Positions 26,557-35,499 of a stretch of DNA of 64,000 nt are shown here, in pieces. Each line of letters begins with the position of its first letter. The stretch's first letter is position 1. The stretch spans positions 3,815,501 to 3,879,500 of the forward strand of contig NZ_CP062163.1 of assembly GCF_014844095.1 (NCBI RefSeq). Reading direction: 5' to 3'. The translations under genes and the position numbers were made by a program. The stretch is from Brevibacillus sp. JNUCC-41. GTDB taxonomy: Bacteria; Bacillota; Bacilli; Bacillales; DSM-1321. A model generated the notes under the pieces. The model worked only from the letters and a program-made list of their open reading frames with translations, was not told the DNA's origin and made no database searches.

Positions 26557-26910
26557 ATGCTCTGGAAAATTTACTTTTGGCTAATTATAGCTATATCGAT
26601 AGCTTCAATGTTTGTAGAAGCGGTTCATGGTCCGGTGATAGAAACTACGGATACTGTTATCAGCATTATTTCCACAATTGGATTATTTGGTTATGTATAT
26701 AACAAACAATTGTTATCAAAGTCATTCTGGAAATTCGTATTTATAATAACTGTAATTGAAGTGCTTGCATACACAATGTTGGATGTGCTTAATGATCCAG
26801 AACTTGGAGTAGGGGGAATGATTTTCGTTACAGCTTTCACGCTTATCATAATGTTTCCTTTCTTTTTAGGTTTATATAGATATGGATTCCGTAAGCAAAA
26901 TTTAGCTTAG
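26557..26910 (+). CDS. Small four-helix membrane protein, unknown function
   Basis: A 117-residue hydrophobic protein with four likely membrane helices (about residues 3-22, 30-48, 57-76, 85-108). The start ATG follows GGGAAGTG at modest spacing. Preceded by a broken frame and followed after 60 bp by an acidic soluble protein on the same strand. No family is recognised; composition is normal for a real membrane gene. Confidence 0.65.
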   Translation: MLWKIYFWLIIAISIASMFVEAVHGPVIETTDTVISIISTIGLFGYVYNKQLLSKSFWKFVFIITVIEVLAYTMLDVLNDPELGVGGMIFVTAFTLIIMFPFFLGLYRYGFRKQNLA

Positions 26911-26971
26911 TGTCTTCATAATAGCAGGTGCATTTGTTTGAATAAGGCATTAAAAAAGGAGATTACAACAT

Positions 26972-27475
26972 ATGTTAACAGTCGATAATTATATTGAGTC
27001 TATTAAAGATAACCTTGAGAAACATTCAGATCTTATAGTAGGTAAGCTTAAAAATATCATTACATACAACTTTTTTTCTGAAATAGATTTGTTGGATTTT
27101 ACCGCATTTATTGAGCCTGCAAATTTTGGAATTTCAATAAGGATGTTCTCTATGGATAGAGAAGCCAATGAAGTTTTTTATGAAGGTAATGACTCAACAG
27201 TTTTCGCAGGTAGTGTTGATATAGTTTCTGATGTTACATACTATCAGTTAATCGAAAATTCATTGGATGATTTTATTGATAATTTTTACGAAGAAAACTA
27301 TCCAGCAATATACGAGTTAGAACAAAAAGCGTTTACAGGTTGGTTTAGTCAATGTTGGAAAAAATCAGGTGGAGATATATTGAAATTACCATCATTCTTT
27401 GTTTTCCACGATGATACTAAATCATATGAGTTGAAAAATAATCTATGGATTGATGATGAAGAAAAATGGTTATAA
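26972..27475 (+). CDS. Acidic 167-residue protein, unknown function (immunity-protein-like)
   Basis: A soluble acidic protein (rich in Asp and Glu) with segments FGISIRMFSMDREANEVFYE and FTGWFSQCWKKSGGDILKLP. The ATG follows AAAAAGGAG at good spacing and a perfect terminator lies behind it. The size, acidity and aromatic GWFSQCW stretch are reminiscent of immunity proteins of polymorphic-toxin loci, but no toxin gene is present. It could equally be an orphan of unknown role. Confidence 0.65.
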   Translation: MLTVDNYIESIKDNLEKHSDLIVGKLKNIITYNFFSEIDLLDFTAFIEPANFGISIRMFSMDREANEVFYEGNDSTVFAGSVDIVSDVTYYQLIENSLDDFIDNFYEENYPAIYELEQKAFTGWFSQCWKKSGGDILKLPSFFVFHDDTKSYELKNNLWIDDEEKWL

Positions 27476-27484
27476 AAAACGATG

Positions 27485-27515
27485 AAGAATGCCTATATAT
27501 AGGCATTCTTTTTTA
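27485..27515 (+). terminator. Terminator of the acidic protein gene
   Basis: Arms AAGAATGCCTATA and TATAGGCATTCTT pair perfectly and are followed by a T-run, nine bases after the stop. Confidence 0.8.
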
Positions 27516-27719
27516 TTATCGAGATATCAGCATTAACGAGTAACATAGCTTATTTTTAAACATCTCATATTTGCACCCAAAGCTTTGGCAGATTTAGTAA
27601 CAAAATTGAATACTGAAACATAATCATCAGGCCACTAAGGATCAGTTGGCCATCAAAACAGCTGAAAATTACGAATAGGTTAAAGAGCTTGCTGCAGCTA
27701 ACAAAATACAATTATAAAC

Positions 27720-27953
27720 TTGAATGCTACGCTTAAATATGGGGAAGAAAAGGCTGGAAAAGCTGATAAATTAGTCACTGAACTTGAAAAGGAAATTCAA
27801 AAGGCTAATAAAGAAGTGGAGAAACACGGCAAAGAGGTTGAAAAAGTGAAAACTAAAACTGAGGCTGCTGAACCAATGACAAAAGAAGAAGTGGATGCAA
27901 TAGATATCACTATAGATAAAGTAGATACAACATCAACAGAAGATCTACATTAA
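27720..27953 (+). CDS. Lys/Glu-rich coiled-coil fragment, doubtful gene
   Basis: Up to 77 codons from a TTG encode a highly charged helix (EKAGKADKLVTELEKEIQKA) and an acidic end. There is no ribosome site, and the frame upstream (27600-27720) holds related helical text broken by stops (TAENYE, VKELAAANKIQL). It is probably the tail of a decayed coiled-coil protein rather than a functional gene. Confidence 0.35.
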   Translation: MNATLKYGEEKAGKADKLVTELEKEIQKANKEVEKHGKEVEKVKTKTEAAEPMTKEEVDAIDITIDKVDTTSTEDLH

Positions 27954-28139
27954 GAAGAATATCAATTTTAGTGAAATTTGTTTTTTGTCTCAACTGTTCT
28001 TTACGATTGAGGAATTAACAGCTTAAGTACGACTGACATCTAGCTAAAAAAATTCCAAAAGATTAAAAAATTAGGAAGATTATTTGTAAAACATGGTAGA
28101 ATAACATTCTAGTAAAAATGTCATAGGAGGAATTTATTA

Positions 28140-29828
28140 ATGAAAAAATACTTAATGGCAGCAAGTGCTTTTTTGGGGGTAATATGTCTCATCTTGGTTA
28201 GCGGAGTCTTGAAGGTTTCAGCAAACGTTGGACTGGATTCCATGCAAGCAGCAAAGCTAATTAATGTAAATGCTGTTAATCATGCAATCCTTAATGGAGA
28301 TGGAGATTACGAAGATTATTGGAAGTTCACGCTGAAAAAACCAGGTCAAGTCACCTTTAACATTAATAACTATCCAGGATATGCATGGGATTTTGAAATC
28401 CTGGATGGTAGTGGAAATGAGTTTACAGGTGGAACTACCGATTACAGCAATAAAGCCATGGGTGTAACGGCAAGGAAAGTAGGATTGCCAGCTGGTACAT
28501 ATTACATACATATTGAAGATTATACTAATTCTATTAACAAAACCTATTATTTTGCTGTTAATTTTGAAGAAAATGCAAATGTGGAATACGAATTCAACAA
28601 TAGTTCAAGTGCAGCAAATAAAATTAAATTAAATACACCTTACGTGGGTGAGATACAAAATTATAGTGATGAGGATTATTATAGATTCACCCTTCCTGAA
28701 AGTGGAGCTGTCACTCTCAATATGAGTCAAAAAGCTGGCATCGGATGGAGTGCGAGTATTTTAAATTTAGAGGGTGAAGTGCTTAGTGAGTTGACGACAG
28801 AATATTCTTCGAACGTCACAAAACCGACGGAACGGACGGTCGGGCTACCTAAAGGAGAGTACTTAATCCATATTGAAGACTATTCCAGTTCAACTCACCA
28901 GCCCTATGCCTTTAACGTGAAGTTTGCAAAGTCAACTGCCTATGAAAAAGAATTCAATGACAACGCCCAGCAGGCAAACAGTATTGGATTGGGCAAAAAC
29001 TATTATGGGCATCTCCAAAGTTACAATGACGCTGATTATTTTACGTTTTTTCTATCAAAACCATCAAGTGTATCTCTAGAGATGGGAAGGAAGCCATTTG
29101 TTAGTTGGTATATGAGCCTCTATAATTCAAACGGTGATGAAGTGGGATCCTTTAATACGAAGTATGACCAGTTTGCAAATGGAATAGAATCGAAGAGGTA
29201 TTCCCTTCCTGCAGGGCGGTACTATATATCGGTGAATGATTATACAAACACTCGCAATCATAAATACCAACTGGTTGTAAAAGTTCCAACGCCGTCTATT
29301 AGCAGTAAGTCGGTACAAATAACAAATTATGTAGGCAAATCGGATAGCGTGAAAGTGAGTGCCCTGGCTAAAGGCGATGTAGTGAAGTTGTTCGATTCGA
29401 AAGGAAAGCTATTTGCTACATCTAAACCAGTATCAGGTACCTCTACAACTTTTAGCATCAAACAATTAGGAAAGAATGCCGGTTTTATCTATGTGTCGAA
29501 CACCCGAAGTGGAATGCTCGAGAGTTCTAGAGTAAAGGTATCGTTTAAAGCAGAACCGAAGACACCTAAGCCAAGCGCTTCCAACATTATGATTAAGAAT
29601 AATAAGGGGAAGTCAGATACAGTAATAGTCAAAGGATTGAAAAAAAGCGACGTTGTTAAACTCTATTCATCCTCCGGGAAGTATCTATCTAGTAAAACAT
29701 CCACTTCTTCCTCTGCAACCCTTACGGTTAAGCAGTTAGGTAAGGGTTCAGGTTCTGTTTATGTAACAGTGACACGCCCTGGAATGAATGAAAGCGACAA
29801 AGTGAAGAAAACATTCAAAGCAGAATAA
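28140..29828 (+). CDS. Secreted repeat protein with three PPC-like domains and two C-terminal repeats
   Basis: A 562-residue secreted protein. A signal peptide (MKKYLMAASAFLGVICLILV, cleaved near SANV) is followed by three beta-sandwich repeats of about 125 residues. Each has a DYYRFTL/DYWKFTL-type strand and GxYYIHIEDYT, as in bacterial pre-peptidase C-terminal (PPC) domains. Two C-terminal repeats (about residues 385-465 and 480-562) share KSDxVxVxxLxKxDVVKLxxS, KQLGK and FKAE. No catalytic domain is visible, so it is likely a cell-surface binding protein. The ATG follows AGGAGG. It is a single-gene unit with its own terminator. Confidence 0.8.
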   Translation: MKKYLMAASAFLGVICLILVSGVLKVSANVGLDSMQAAKLINVNAVNHAILNGDGDYEDYWKFTLKKPGQVTFNINNYPGYAWDFEILDGSGNEFTGGTTDYSNKAMGVTARKVGLPAGTYYIHIEDYTNSINKTYYFAVNFEENANVEYEFNNSSSAANKIKLNTPYVGEIQNYSDEDYYRFTLPESGAVTLNMSQKAGIGWSASILNLEGEVLSELTTEYSSNVTKPTERTVGLPKGEYLIHIEDYSSSTHQPYAFNVKFAKSTAYEKEFNDNAQQANSIGLGKNYYGHLQSYNDADYFTFFLSKPSSVSLEMGRKPFVSWYMSLYNSNGDEVGSFNTKYDQFANGIESKRYSLPAGRYYISVNDYTNTRNHKYQLVVKVPTPSISSKSVQITNYVGKSDSVKVSALAKGDVVKLFDSKGKLFATSKPVSGTSTTFSIKQLGKNAGFIYVSNTRSGMLESSRVKVSFKAEPKTPKPSASNIMIKNNKGKSDTVIVKGLKKSDVVKLYSSSGKYLSSKTSTSSSATLTVKQLGKGSGSVYVTVTRPGMNESDKVKKTFKAE

Positions 29829-29861
29829 TGCATATTAGAGTTGGGACAGTATATTAAAGAA

Positions 29862-29896
29862 AAGGGGGCGGCACTCAAATTGAGAGCCGTCTTTTT
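29862..29896 (+). terminator. Terminator of the secreted repeat protein gene
   Basis: GGGCGGCACTCAA and TTGAGAGCCGTCT pair with minor mismatch and are followed by TTTTT. Confidence 0.65.
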
Positions 29897-30121
29897 AGTA
29901 AAAAGAAGAGAATTAGTTATTCTTAAATAGGATGGGAAATTTGCATTGGAATTTTGGTTTATCTCATCTTTTTCATCTCATAAGTTAAGATTTCTCTTAA
30001 TATATAGGCTATATATTTTGGGGTTTTATTACATGTAAGATTTTTTAATGACCGTTAATGTGGATTATTTTCAGAAATAATGCTGTTATTTGTAAAATAC
30101 ATACTTTAAGACGGGACGCTT

Positions 30122-30326
30122 ATGAAAAAAAACGCAACTAGCTTTAATGTTTCTCTTAATACCTCTGGCAATATTAATTTCTTTTTGGTTTTCGGAAGCC
30201 TTATTACGAGGGGAATATGATTTAGCTATAGATGGTTTTGTTGTAGCCAGAGCCTTAATAATTATTTACACATTACATTTATTAGGGGAATTAGGAGAAT
30301 TAATTATTAAAAACAAAAAAGATTAG
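30122..30326 (+). pseudogene. Small membrane protein with frameshift in an A8 run
   Basis: ATG 30122 is followed by eight A residues. With seven, the frame would read MKKTQLALMFLLIPLAILIS, continue FWFSEALLRGEYDLAIDGFV, and end GELIIKNKKD at 30326 as a 67-residue two-helix membrane protein. With eight, it shifts and stops early. A downstream ATG (30147) could still give 59 residues. This could be a base-calling error, true decay, or slippage-dependent expression. Its original terminator was split by the IS1182 element. Confidence 0.5.
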
Positions 30327-30340
30327 CCATGAGCTAATCT
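30320..30340. repeat. 21-bp duplication flanking the IS1182 element, left copy
   Basis: AGATTAGC-CATGA-GCTAATCT, itself a hairpin, is repeated exactly at 32081-32101. At the right copy it is followed by TTTTTTT, so the pre-insertion sequence was an intrinsic terminator. The pair looks like an insertion-generated target duplication. Confidence 0.7.
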
Positions 30341-30449
30341 CAGTTTATAGACAAAAGGGGTTCGGAATTAAAAAATTCTGAACCCCTTTTGAAATTTCAT
30401 TTAAATTTTCGCCTAAAGTTAAGAGATTGGGCTCTTCGAGCCCACTATG

Positions 30450-31817
30450 TTATGCCATTTTTGGACCTCGCCATGTCCAATTGGCCATCTTCTTTAAATT
30501 AATGGCAGCGAAAGTAAGCATCGCCTGCATCGACAATTTTTTAAGTCCCCTTAAAGTAGTCCAACGCATACCATGCTTTTCTTTTGCATCTGCGAATACA
30601 CGCTCAATCGTTTCTTTACGCTTCGCATATATAGGTTTTACATCTTGATGATGACGCAGATGATCTGCTTCTTCCACATGTGTTTGCCAGATATGCCGTG
30701 TCACCACTTTTTGACAGTCTTTGCTTTCTGTACACCGAGATAAAAATGAGCACGTTGCACAGATGTGTTTGGGGGATTTATACTCGCGATAGCCCTCTTT
30801 ATTTGTTGTTGAGTACTTTAATAGCTCGCCCGAAGGGCAAAGGTAACAATCAAAATGTTCATCGTATACATAGTCCTGTTTGCGGAAAAATCCTTCTTTA
30901 GTGCGAGGACGTGTATAAGGTAAAGCCGGTATGATTTCTTTGTTAAATAGGTAGCTTGTAACCGCTGGTGTTTTATAAGCTGCATCTGCGGCAACGGCTT
31001 CCGGTTTTCCAACTTTCTCAATCACTTGTTCAACTAGTGGCTCTAAGATCTGGCTGTCATGTATATTTCCAGGTGTTACAATCGTTCCCAATACAAAACC
31101 GTTGCGGTCTGCGGCCGCGTGGAATGAATAGGCAAACTGTTTTGTTCGTTCATCTTTCACATAGTAGCCACTCTCAGAATCCGTTGTACTTTCTTTAATC
31201 TCTTTGGTCTCTTCTTTATCAAATTTATCTGGTGGAAAAGGCTTTTTTCCATGGTTTTCACGATCTTGATTGATTTCTTCTTGAAGACGTCCTTGATACG
31301 CTCGTGTTTCTTTACGAACGATTTTCTTTTCAAATTTCCGTTTATTCGCACTGGCCTTCACATGTGTGGAATCCACGAAAACGTGTTCAGCACTTATTAA
31401 CTTTTTATTAGCAGCTGTCATTAAAATGCGATAGAAAATCTGTTCAAATAGGTCTGTATCTTTAAAGCGTCGTTCATAATTTTTCCTGAATGTAGAGAAA
31501 TGAGGTAATTTTTCATGGAAACCATAGCCTAAGAACCAACGGTAAGCCATATTGGTTTCAACTTCTTCAATCGTTTTACGCATGGAACGAATACCGAAGG
31601 TATATTGAATGAAAGTCAGTTTAACTAAAATAACGGGATCAATACTTGGGCGTCCTATCTCTGAATACATATCTTTCACCAAGTCATAAATGAAAGTGAA
31701 GTCAATGGCAGCCTCTATTTTACGAACCAAATGGTTCGTTGGCACCAGTTGATCTAAAGTAATCATTTCAAGTTGATCTCGCTGAATAGAATCATGTTTA
31801 GAAAGCATCCTCATCAC
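30450..31817 (-). CDS. IS1182-family transposase
   Basis: A 455-residue transposase with the N-terminal IS1182 domain (LDQLVPTNHLVRKIEAAIDF, GRPSIDPVILVKL) and a DDE core: HVFVDSTHVKA (first Asp), VAADAAYKTP (second Asp) and RKETIERVFADAKEKHG (the Glu). A zinc-like Cys cluster, CPSGE...CATCSFLSRC, lies near residues 320-360. The frame is intact and full length, so the element may be active. The N-terminal coding sequence recurs as a fragment at 50647. Confidence 0.92.
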   Translation of the reverse strand: MMRMLSKHDSIQRDQLEMITLDQLVPTNHLVRKIEAAIDFTFIYDLVKDMYSEIGRPSIDPVILVKLTFIQYTFGIRSMRKTIEEVETNMAYRWFLGYGFHEKLPHFSTFRKNYERRFKDTDLFEQIFYRILMTAANKKLISAEHVFVDSTHVKASANKRKFEKKIVRKETRAYQGRLQEEINQDRENHGKKPFPPDKFDKEETKEIKESTTDSESGYYVKDERTKQFAYSFHAAADRNGFVLGTIVTPGNIHDSQILEPLVEQVIEKVGKPEAVAADAAYKTPAVTSYLFNKEIIPALPYTRPRTKEGFFRKQDYVYDEHFDCYLCPSGELLKYSTTNKEGYREYKSPKHICATCSFLSRCTESKDCQKVVTRHIWQTHVEEADHLRHHQDVKPIYAKRKETIERVFADAKEKHGMRWTTLRGLKKLSMQAMLTFAAINLKKMANWTWRGPKMA

Positions 31818-31891
31818 CTCAAGTTTTAATACTTCTATTTTAAAACAAAAATGACTCCAGGCAAAAGGTTCTATCTAAAAGGTAAGACAAA

Positions 31892-32016
31892 GTTGATTGG
31901 AACGGAAGGTACGAGACTCCTGCGGGAAATGCGCGTCTAGGAGAGACCCCGTAGGCGAAAGCCGAGGAGGCTCCCCGACCGCCCGCGGAAAGCGAGTGCC
32001 TGGAGTGGAAATCAAG
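31892..32016 (+). repeat. GC-rich structured repeat, copy A
   Basis: About 125 bp, clearly richer in G and C than the surroundings. It starts GTTGATTGGAACG, contains GAGACTCCTGCGGGA, GCCGAGGAGGCTCC and GACCGCCCGCGGAAAGCGAG, and ends GGAGTGGAAATCAA, so the ends are GTTGATT/AATCAA complements. Further copies are at 37319, 42580 (inverted) and 50768. Here it lies inside the IS1182 element upstream of the transposase. It is followed by a perfect hairpin, GACAAACTCGAT/ATCGAGTTTGTC (32044-32072). Confidence 0.75.
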
Positions 32017-32080
32017 GTCCAAATTGTACAAGCCATAAAAATAGACAAACTCGATTTTCATCGAGTTTGTCTACAGTCTG

Positions 32081-32101
32081 AGATTAGCCATGAGCTAATC
32101 T
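32081..32101. repeat. 21-bp duplication flanking the IS1182 element, right copy; also a terminator
   Basis: Identical to 30320-30340 and followed by seven T residues. It still functions as a hairpin terminator on the plus strand and, with its A/T flanks, could serve the minus-strand frame ending at 32113. Confidence 0.7.
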
Positions 32102-32112
32102 TTTTTTATGGA

Positions 32113-32382
32113 TTAATAGTTGACCAGTCCGTATTCACCGAACTTAACTTTTTTGACTTTATAATTCTTCTTTGTAATGGTATCCCCATTGTAGATATTA
32201 ATGGTGTGGTTTTCTCCTGTTTCAACAGCATATTTCACTCTATATCCCATATAGACTCGTCTATTAGGACCAACATCTAATGAATAGTTATTAGCACTTG
32301 ATTTAGAAAATCCTAGACTGATGCTCAATCCTTTTATACTGCCAGATACAGTCGGACTAAACAAAACAAAAATGGAAATCAT
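32113..32382 (-). CDS. C-terminal part of an unknown secreted protein, probably truncated
   Basis: Eighty-nine codons encode a beta-rich sequence: LSISLGFSKSSANNYSLDVG, then PNRRVYMGYRVKYAVETGEN. This resembles the C-terminal region of secreted Bacillus proteins. The first 15 codons overlap a terminator hairpin (32362-32402), and no ribosome site is visible, so the true N-terminus seems to have been lost by rearrangement. Not a confident functional gene. Confidence 0.4.
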   Translation of the reverse strand: MISIFVLFSPTVSGSIKGLSISLGFSKSSANNYSLDVGPNRRVYMGYRVKYAVETGENHTINIYNGDTITKKNYKVKKVKFGEYGLVNY

Positions 32383-32402
32383 TTTGTGATTTCCATTTTT
32401 GT
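32362..32402. terminator. Perfect hairpin overlapping the start of the truncated frame
   Basis: Arms AACAAAAATGGAAATCA and TGATTTCCATTTTTGTT pair perfectly. Sitting at the start of 32113-32382, it marks a junction between formerly separate units. Confidence 0.65.
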
Positions 32403-32653
32403 TTCTGTATTTTTTAGGTCATAAAATTCGTAGATTAAGTTTTGATCCACCTATTGCAGTTGAATTTCTAATAACTGGAATAAATATAAGGTTAAACATC
32501 TTCTCCAACAAATGCTTGCCAAATAATCAATTTTAAAAGGCCGTAATTTAATATACTCCCTTTTTCATTGAGATTATATTAAAAAATTCATTTTTTGTTA
32601 TTGATAGGTTTTTGTATTACCTAATCTATATATTCTTAAGGTAGCAAGGCTCA

Positions 32654-33871
32654 TTATCTTGTGAGTTTTAAAGGAAGTCTTTTCACTCCAAAAACGAACG
32701 GACTTGGAATCGCCTCCAGCTCAGCCCCTTTTACACCCTCCAATTTTGCAAAAGTACTTAAAAGTGTCACCAGAGCTACTTCTGCCTCTAGACGTGCAAG
32801 CGGGGCACCTAAACAAAAATGAATACCAAACCCGAAACTCAAATGAGGATTTAATTTCCTTTCTAACGTAAACCGATTAGGTTCTGCAAACTTTTGTTCA
32901 TCCCGGTTTGCCGAACCGACCCAGCAAATTACTTGTTCCCCCTTTTGGATTGTTTTGCCCCCAACTTTGACATTTTCCTTTGTAACACGGCCAATTGCCT
33001 GTATTGGAGGATAAAAGCGTAGTGTTTCTTCTACCAATTTTGGTATTAAAGGCAGATTTGTCCTAGCTTGTTCTTGAATGTTTTTATCTTCTGTCATGTA
33101 GCGTACGGCATTTGTAATCAAATTAGTTGTAGTTTCATTGCCCGCAACTAATAATAAAACACAGAAAGATAGTACCTCTTCTTCTGTTAATTTTTCCCCA
33201 TCAATTTTTGCTGCTAATAATAGCGAAATTAAATCTTCTTCAGGCTTATTTTTTCTCTCTAAAATTATTTTTTTGAAATATTCTTTAAGAAACTCGTTTC
33301 CTTCCTTGCGTTTTTGTGTCATTACTTGGAAGGCTTCACTTGAATTGTCTTTGGCCCCTTCCACGAGAACATCGGAATAGGTTTTAAAAAGATCGCGATC
33401 CTTAGTAGGGACCCCCAATAATTCGGCAATTATAATGACAGGCAACGGACCAGCAAGATCATGAACGAGATCCATGGTTTCCTTCCCATTAACTTGATCG
33501 AGAAGATAAAGTGTCACTTCTTCTATTTTATTTTTTAAATCCTTCACTGCTTTAGGAGTGAATGCCTTGTTCACTAAGTTTCTCATTTTCGTGTGTCTAG
33601 GAGGGTCCATTGTCAAAATGCTTCCTTGAAGAGTTCCAGACCCTCGTTCCGATGAAAATAGTTTTGGGTTTTTTAGAATATAATGAACGTCTTCATATCG
33701 AAACACATCCCAACAGCTTCGAGCCTCGTCGTACCTTACAGGAGTTTCTTGTCTTAAACTATTAAAGATTGGAAAAGGAAATAATTGATCTGTGTTCAAA
33801 GCAATTTCGCTCATGGGGATGAGATTAGCATACTGCTCCACTGCGCTTGTTGATTTACGTTCTTGTTTCAT
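32654..33871 (-). CDS. Cytochrome P450 (CYP107-like bacterial class)
   Basis: A 405-residue soluble P450. Motifs: I-helix AGNETTTNLI, the ExxR of helix K in VEETLRFYPP, and the haem loop FGFGIHFCLGAP with the axial Cys at residue 353. ATG 33871 was chosen because AAAGGAGAG lies eight bases before it; a longer in-frame start at 33934 adds 21 residues upstream of that site. Such P450s hydroxylate fatty acids, terpenoids or xenobiotics and need separate ferredoxin or flavodoxin partners, which are not encoded nearby. It is divergent from an ABC importer 540 bp away. Confidence 0.92.
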   Translation of the reverse strand: MKQERKSTSAVEQYANLIPMSEIALNTDQLFPFPIFNSLRQETPVRYDEARSCWDVFRYEDVHYILKNPKLFSSERGSGTLQGSILTMDPPRHTKMRNLVNKAFTPKAVKDLKNKIEEVTLYLLDQVNGKETMDLVHDLAGPLPVIIIAELLGVPTKDRDLFKTYSDVLVEGAKDNSSEAFQVMTQKRKEGNEFLKEYFKKIILERKNKPEEDLISLLLAAKIDGEKLTEEEVLSFCVLLLVAGNETTTNLITNAVRYMTEDKNIQEQARTNLPLIPKLVEETLRFYPPIQAIGRVTKENVKVGGKTIQKGEQVICWVGSANRDEQKFAEPNRFTLERKLNPHLSFGFGIHFCLGAPLARLEAEVALVTLLSTFAKLEGVKGAELEAIPSPFVFGVKRLPLKLTR

Positions 33872-34410
33872 GGTTTCATCTCTCCTTTTAATGTGTCTAA
33901 TATTCATGCAGAAAATAGTGATGAACCGGTTCATTAACTAAGATAACAAACTCGTAATTTGGTTTCAATTGACATAAATTGAGAAATTTTTCAATAAGAA
34001 GAAAGTAATAACTCGGGAAATTTGATTCACCACCTATTGAAAAACTCTTTTGAGTTTCATAGCTTCTCGTTTAAGGTCATGCCAGCAGTATAACTATATA
34101 TACTGCACCCTTATCCACTATTATTTTAAGTCTGCCGCTGAAGTTTTTTATTTTACTGGAACAGAAAATTGTATCATAAGAGTTAAAAGACACTCACTCT
34201 TATAAAGGAGTGTTTTTTTGTGCAGAAGCCCACCTAATTATCTAAATTTTCCGAAATTACAATTGACCATAACGAGATGATTGTTTTAGAATTGATATGT
34301 ATATGAAATTATGTTTTATATATAAAACGAAGAAGAGGGAGGAACGGTAATACCTTATGGACAATCTTCAATTGAAATAAAAATATATTTGATTTGGGGA
34401 GGTAAGTAAT
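33872..34410. other. Divergent intergenic region between P450 and ABC importer
   Basis: About 540 bp. A hairpin with T-run (AAAGACACTC/GAGTGTTTTTTT, 34187-34219) lies in the middle. The rest is AT-rich with no gene or clear operator. The importer start is preceded by TTGGGGAGG. Confidence 0.4.
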
Positions 34411-35472
34411 ATGTTTAAGAATAAATTGGCGTTCGTTCTGCTTTGTTTAGTGTTTATAGTATCTGGATGCAGTTCAAGTGAAGAAACAACTACAGAAAAT
34501 AAGGGGAATTCAGGAGGGAAAGCGATTAAGCTTACTTTTACGGAACCTGCACGGTTGTTGTCAGTTGCCCCATTATATGTAGCCATCGAGCAAGGATTTT
34601 TTGAAAAAGAAGGAATTGAAGCTGAGATTGTATCTGGTGGTGGAGGAGCACAAGTCATTGCTTCTGTATTATCGGGAGAAGCTCAATTTGCCGTCTCAGG
34701 TCCTCGAAGTATGTTCACTCCTCTTGACAAAGGTGAAGATTTAATGGCGATTCAATCTTTAAATTCAGCGCTTACCTATCAAATTACACTCTCTAATCAA
34801 TATCTAAAGAAAAAGAAAGTTTCTAAAGACTCATCACTTGAAGATAGAGTTGCTTCATTGAATGGCGCAACCATCGGTACAAATCTTGTTGGCGATTCTG
34901 GAGACGTATACACCCGATATTTAATGCAAATGCATGGTGTTGATCCCAATACTTTTAAAGCAGTCAAATTAGCAGGGGATGGATCGAAGATTGGCGGTAT
35001 GCAGGAGGGAGTTGTTGACGGGGGGATAGCATCACCTCCGATGGGTTTACAAGCGGAAAGTAAAGATGTTGGTGAGATTGTAATCAATACAAGTGAAGAG
35101 CCAATGTATGGGAATATGGTCTGGGAAGCTGTTTTTGCTAAAAAAGAATATTTAGTAGAAAATCACGAAACATCTTTGAAAGTAGTTCGGGCAATAGGGA
35201 AAGGTATGGAATTCACACGTAATCATCCAAGAGAGGCAGCCGAATCAATCGTATCTTATTTTGATGGAATTGATGTCGATATTCTAGAGGAATCAATTAT
35301 CGGATTGAAAAACACTTTTAAAGGCTATGGAGAAATGAATCAAGAAGCTTGGGACAATGCTCAGGATCCATTAGTTGAATTTGGTAAGTTGTCAGGCGTT
35401 TCTACTAAACAGGATACTACTGAAGATGTTATTTGGACAAATGGTTATATAGAAGAAGCTTTTAAAAAATAA
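34411..35472 (+). CDS. NitT/TauT-type ABC transporter substrate-binding lipoprotein
   Basis: A 353-residue lipoprotein: signal peptide with lipobox VSGC (Cys about residue 20) and a Ser/Glu-rich linker. The type-2 periplasmic fold follows: EPARLLSVAPLYVAIEQGFF, then KEGIEAEIVSGGGGAQVIAS, and VIGTNL-like TIGTNLVGDSGDVYTRYLMQ. This is the NMT1/SsuA/ThiY-like family that binds sulfonates, nitrate, pyrimidines or thiamine precursors. The ligand cannot be set from sequence alone. It is first of a three-gene importer operon. Confidence 0.88.
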   Translation: MFKNKLAFVLLCLVFIVSGCSSSEETTTENKGNSGGKAIKLTFTEPARLLSVAPLYVAIEQGFFEKEGIEAEIVSGGGGAQVIASVLSGEAQFAVSGPRSMFTPLDKGEDLMAIQSLNSALTYQITLSNQYLKKKKVSKDSSLEDRVASLNGATIGTNLVGDSGDVYTRYLMQMHGVDPNTFKAVKLAGDGSKIGGMQEGVVDGGIASPPMGLQAESKDVGEIVINTSEEPMYGNMVWEAVFAKKEYLVENHETSLKVVRAIGKGMEFTRNHPREAAESIVSYFDGIDVDILEESIIGLKNTFKGYGEMNQEAWDNAQDPLVEFGKLSGVSTKQDTTEDVIWTNGYIEEAFKK

Positions 35473-35499
35473 GTAGATAGAAAGGAGATGATAGTCAAG

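Larger units (their letters stand above)
30341..32080 (-). mobile_element. Intact IS1182-family insertion sequence (about 1.74 kb)
   Basis: Boundaries are set by the flanking 21-bp duplication. The left end starts CAGTTTATAGACAAAAGGGG; the right end on the complement starts CAGACTGTAGACAAACTCG. They form imperfect terminal repeats with the shared core TAGACAAA. Inside are a full transposase gene, a terminator hairpin just inside the left end (30353-30390, AAAAGGGGTTC arms), and about 260 bp upstream of the transposase with a GC-rich structured repeat. Remnants of the same element occur at 50647-50965, and a transposase-less version at 37275-37495. Confidence 0.75.

Noticed and set aside
26972..27475. 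Immunity gene of a polymorphic toxin system
   Set aside because: No toxin, LXG/WXG or rearrangement hotspot gene lies beside it; kept only as an unknown acidic protein.
31897..32280. Proteins encoded by the GC-rich repeats (also at 37295, 42570, 50747-50960)
   Set aside because: The same nonsense-like peptides arise in several frames and on both strands of each repeat copy; they reflect the repeat, not coding.
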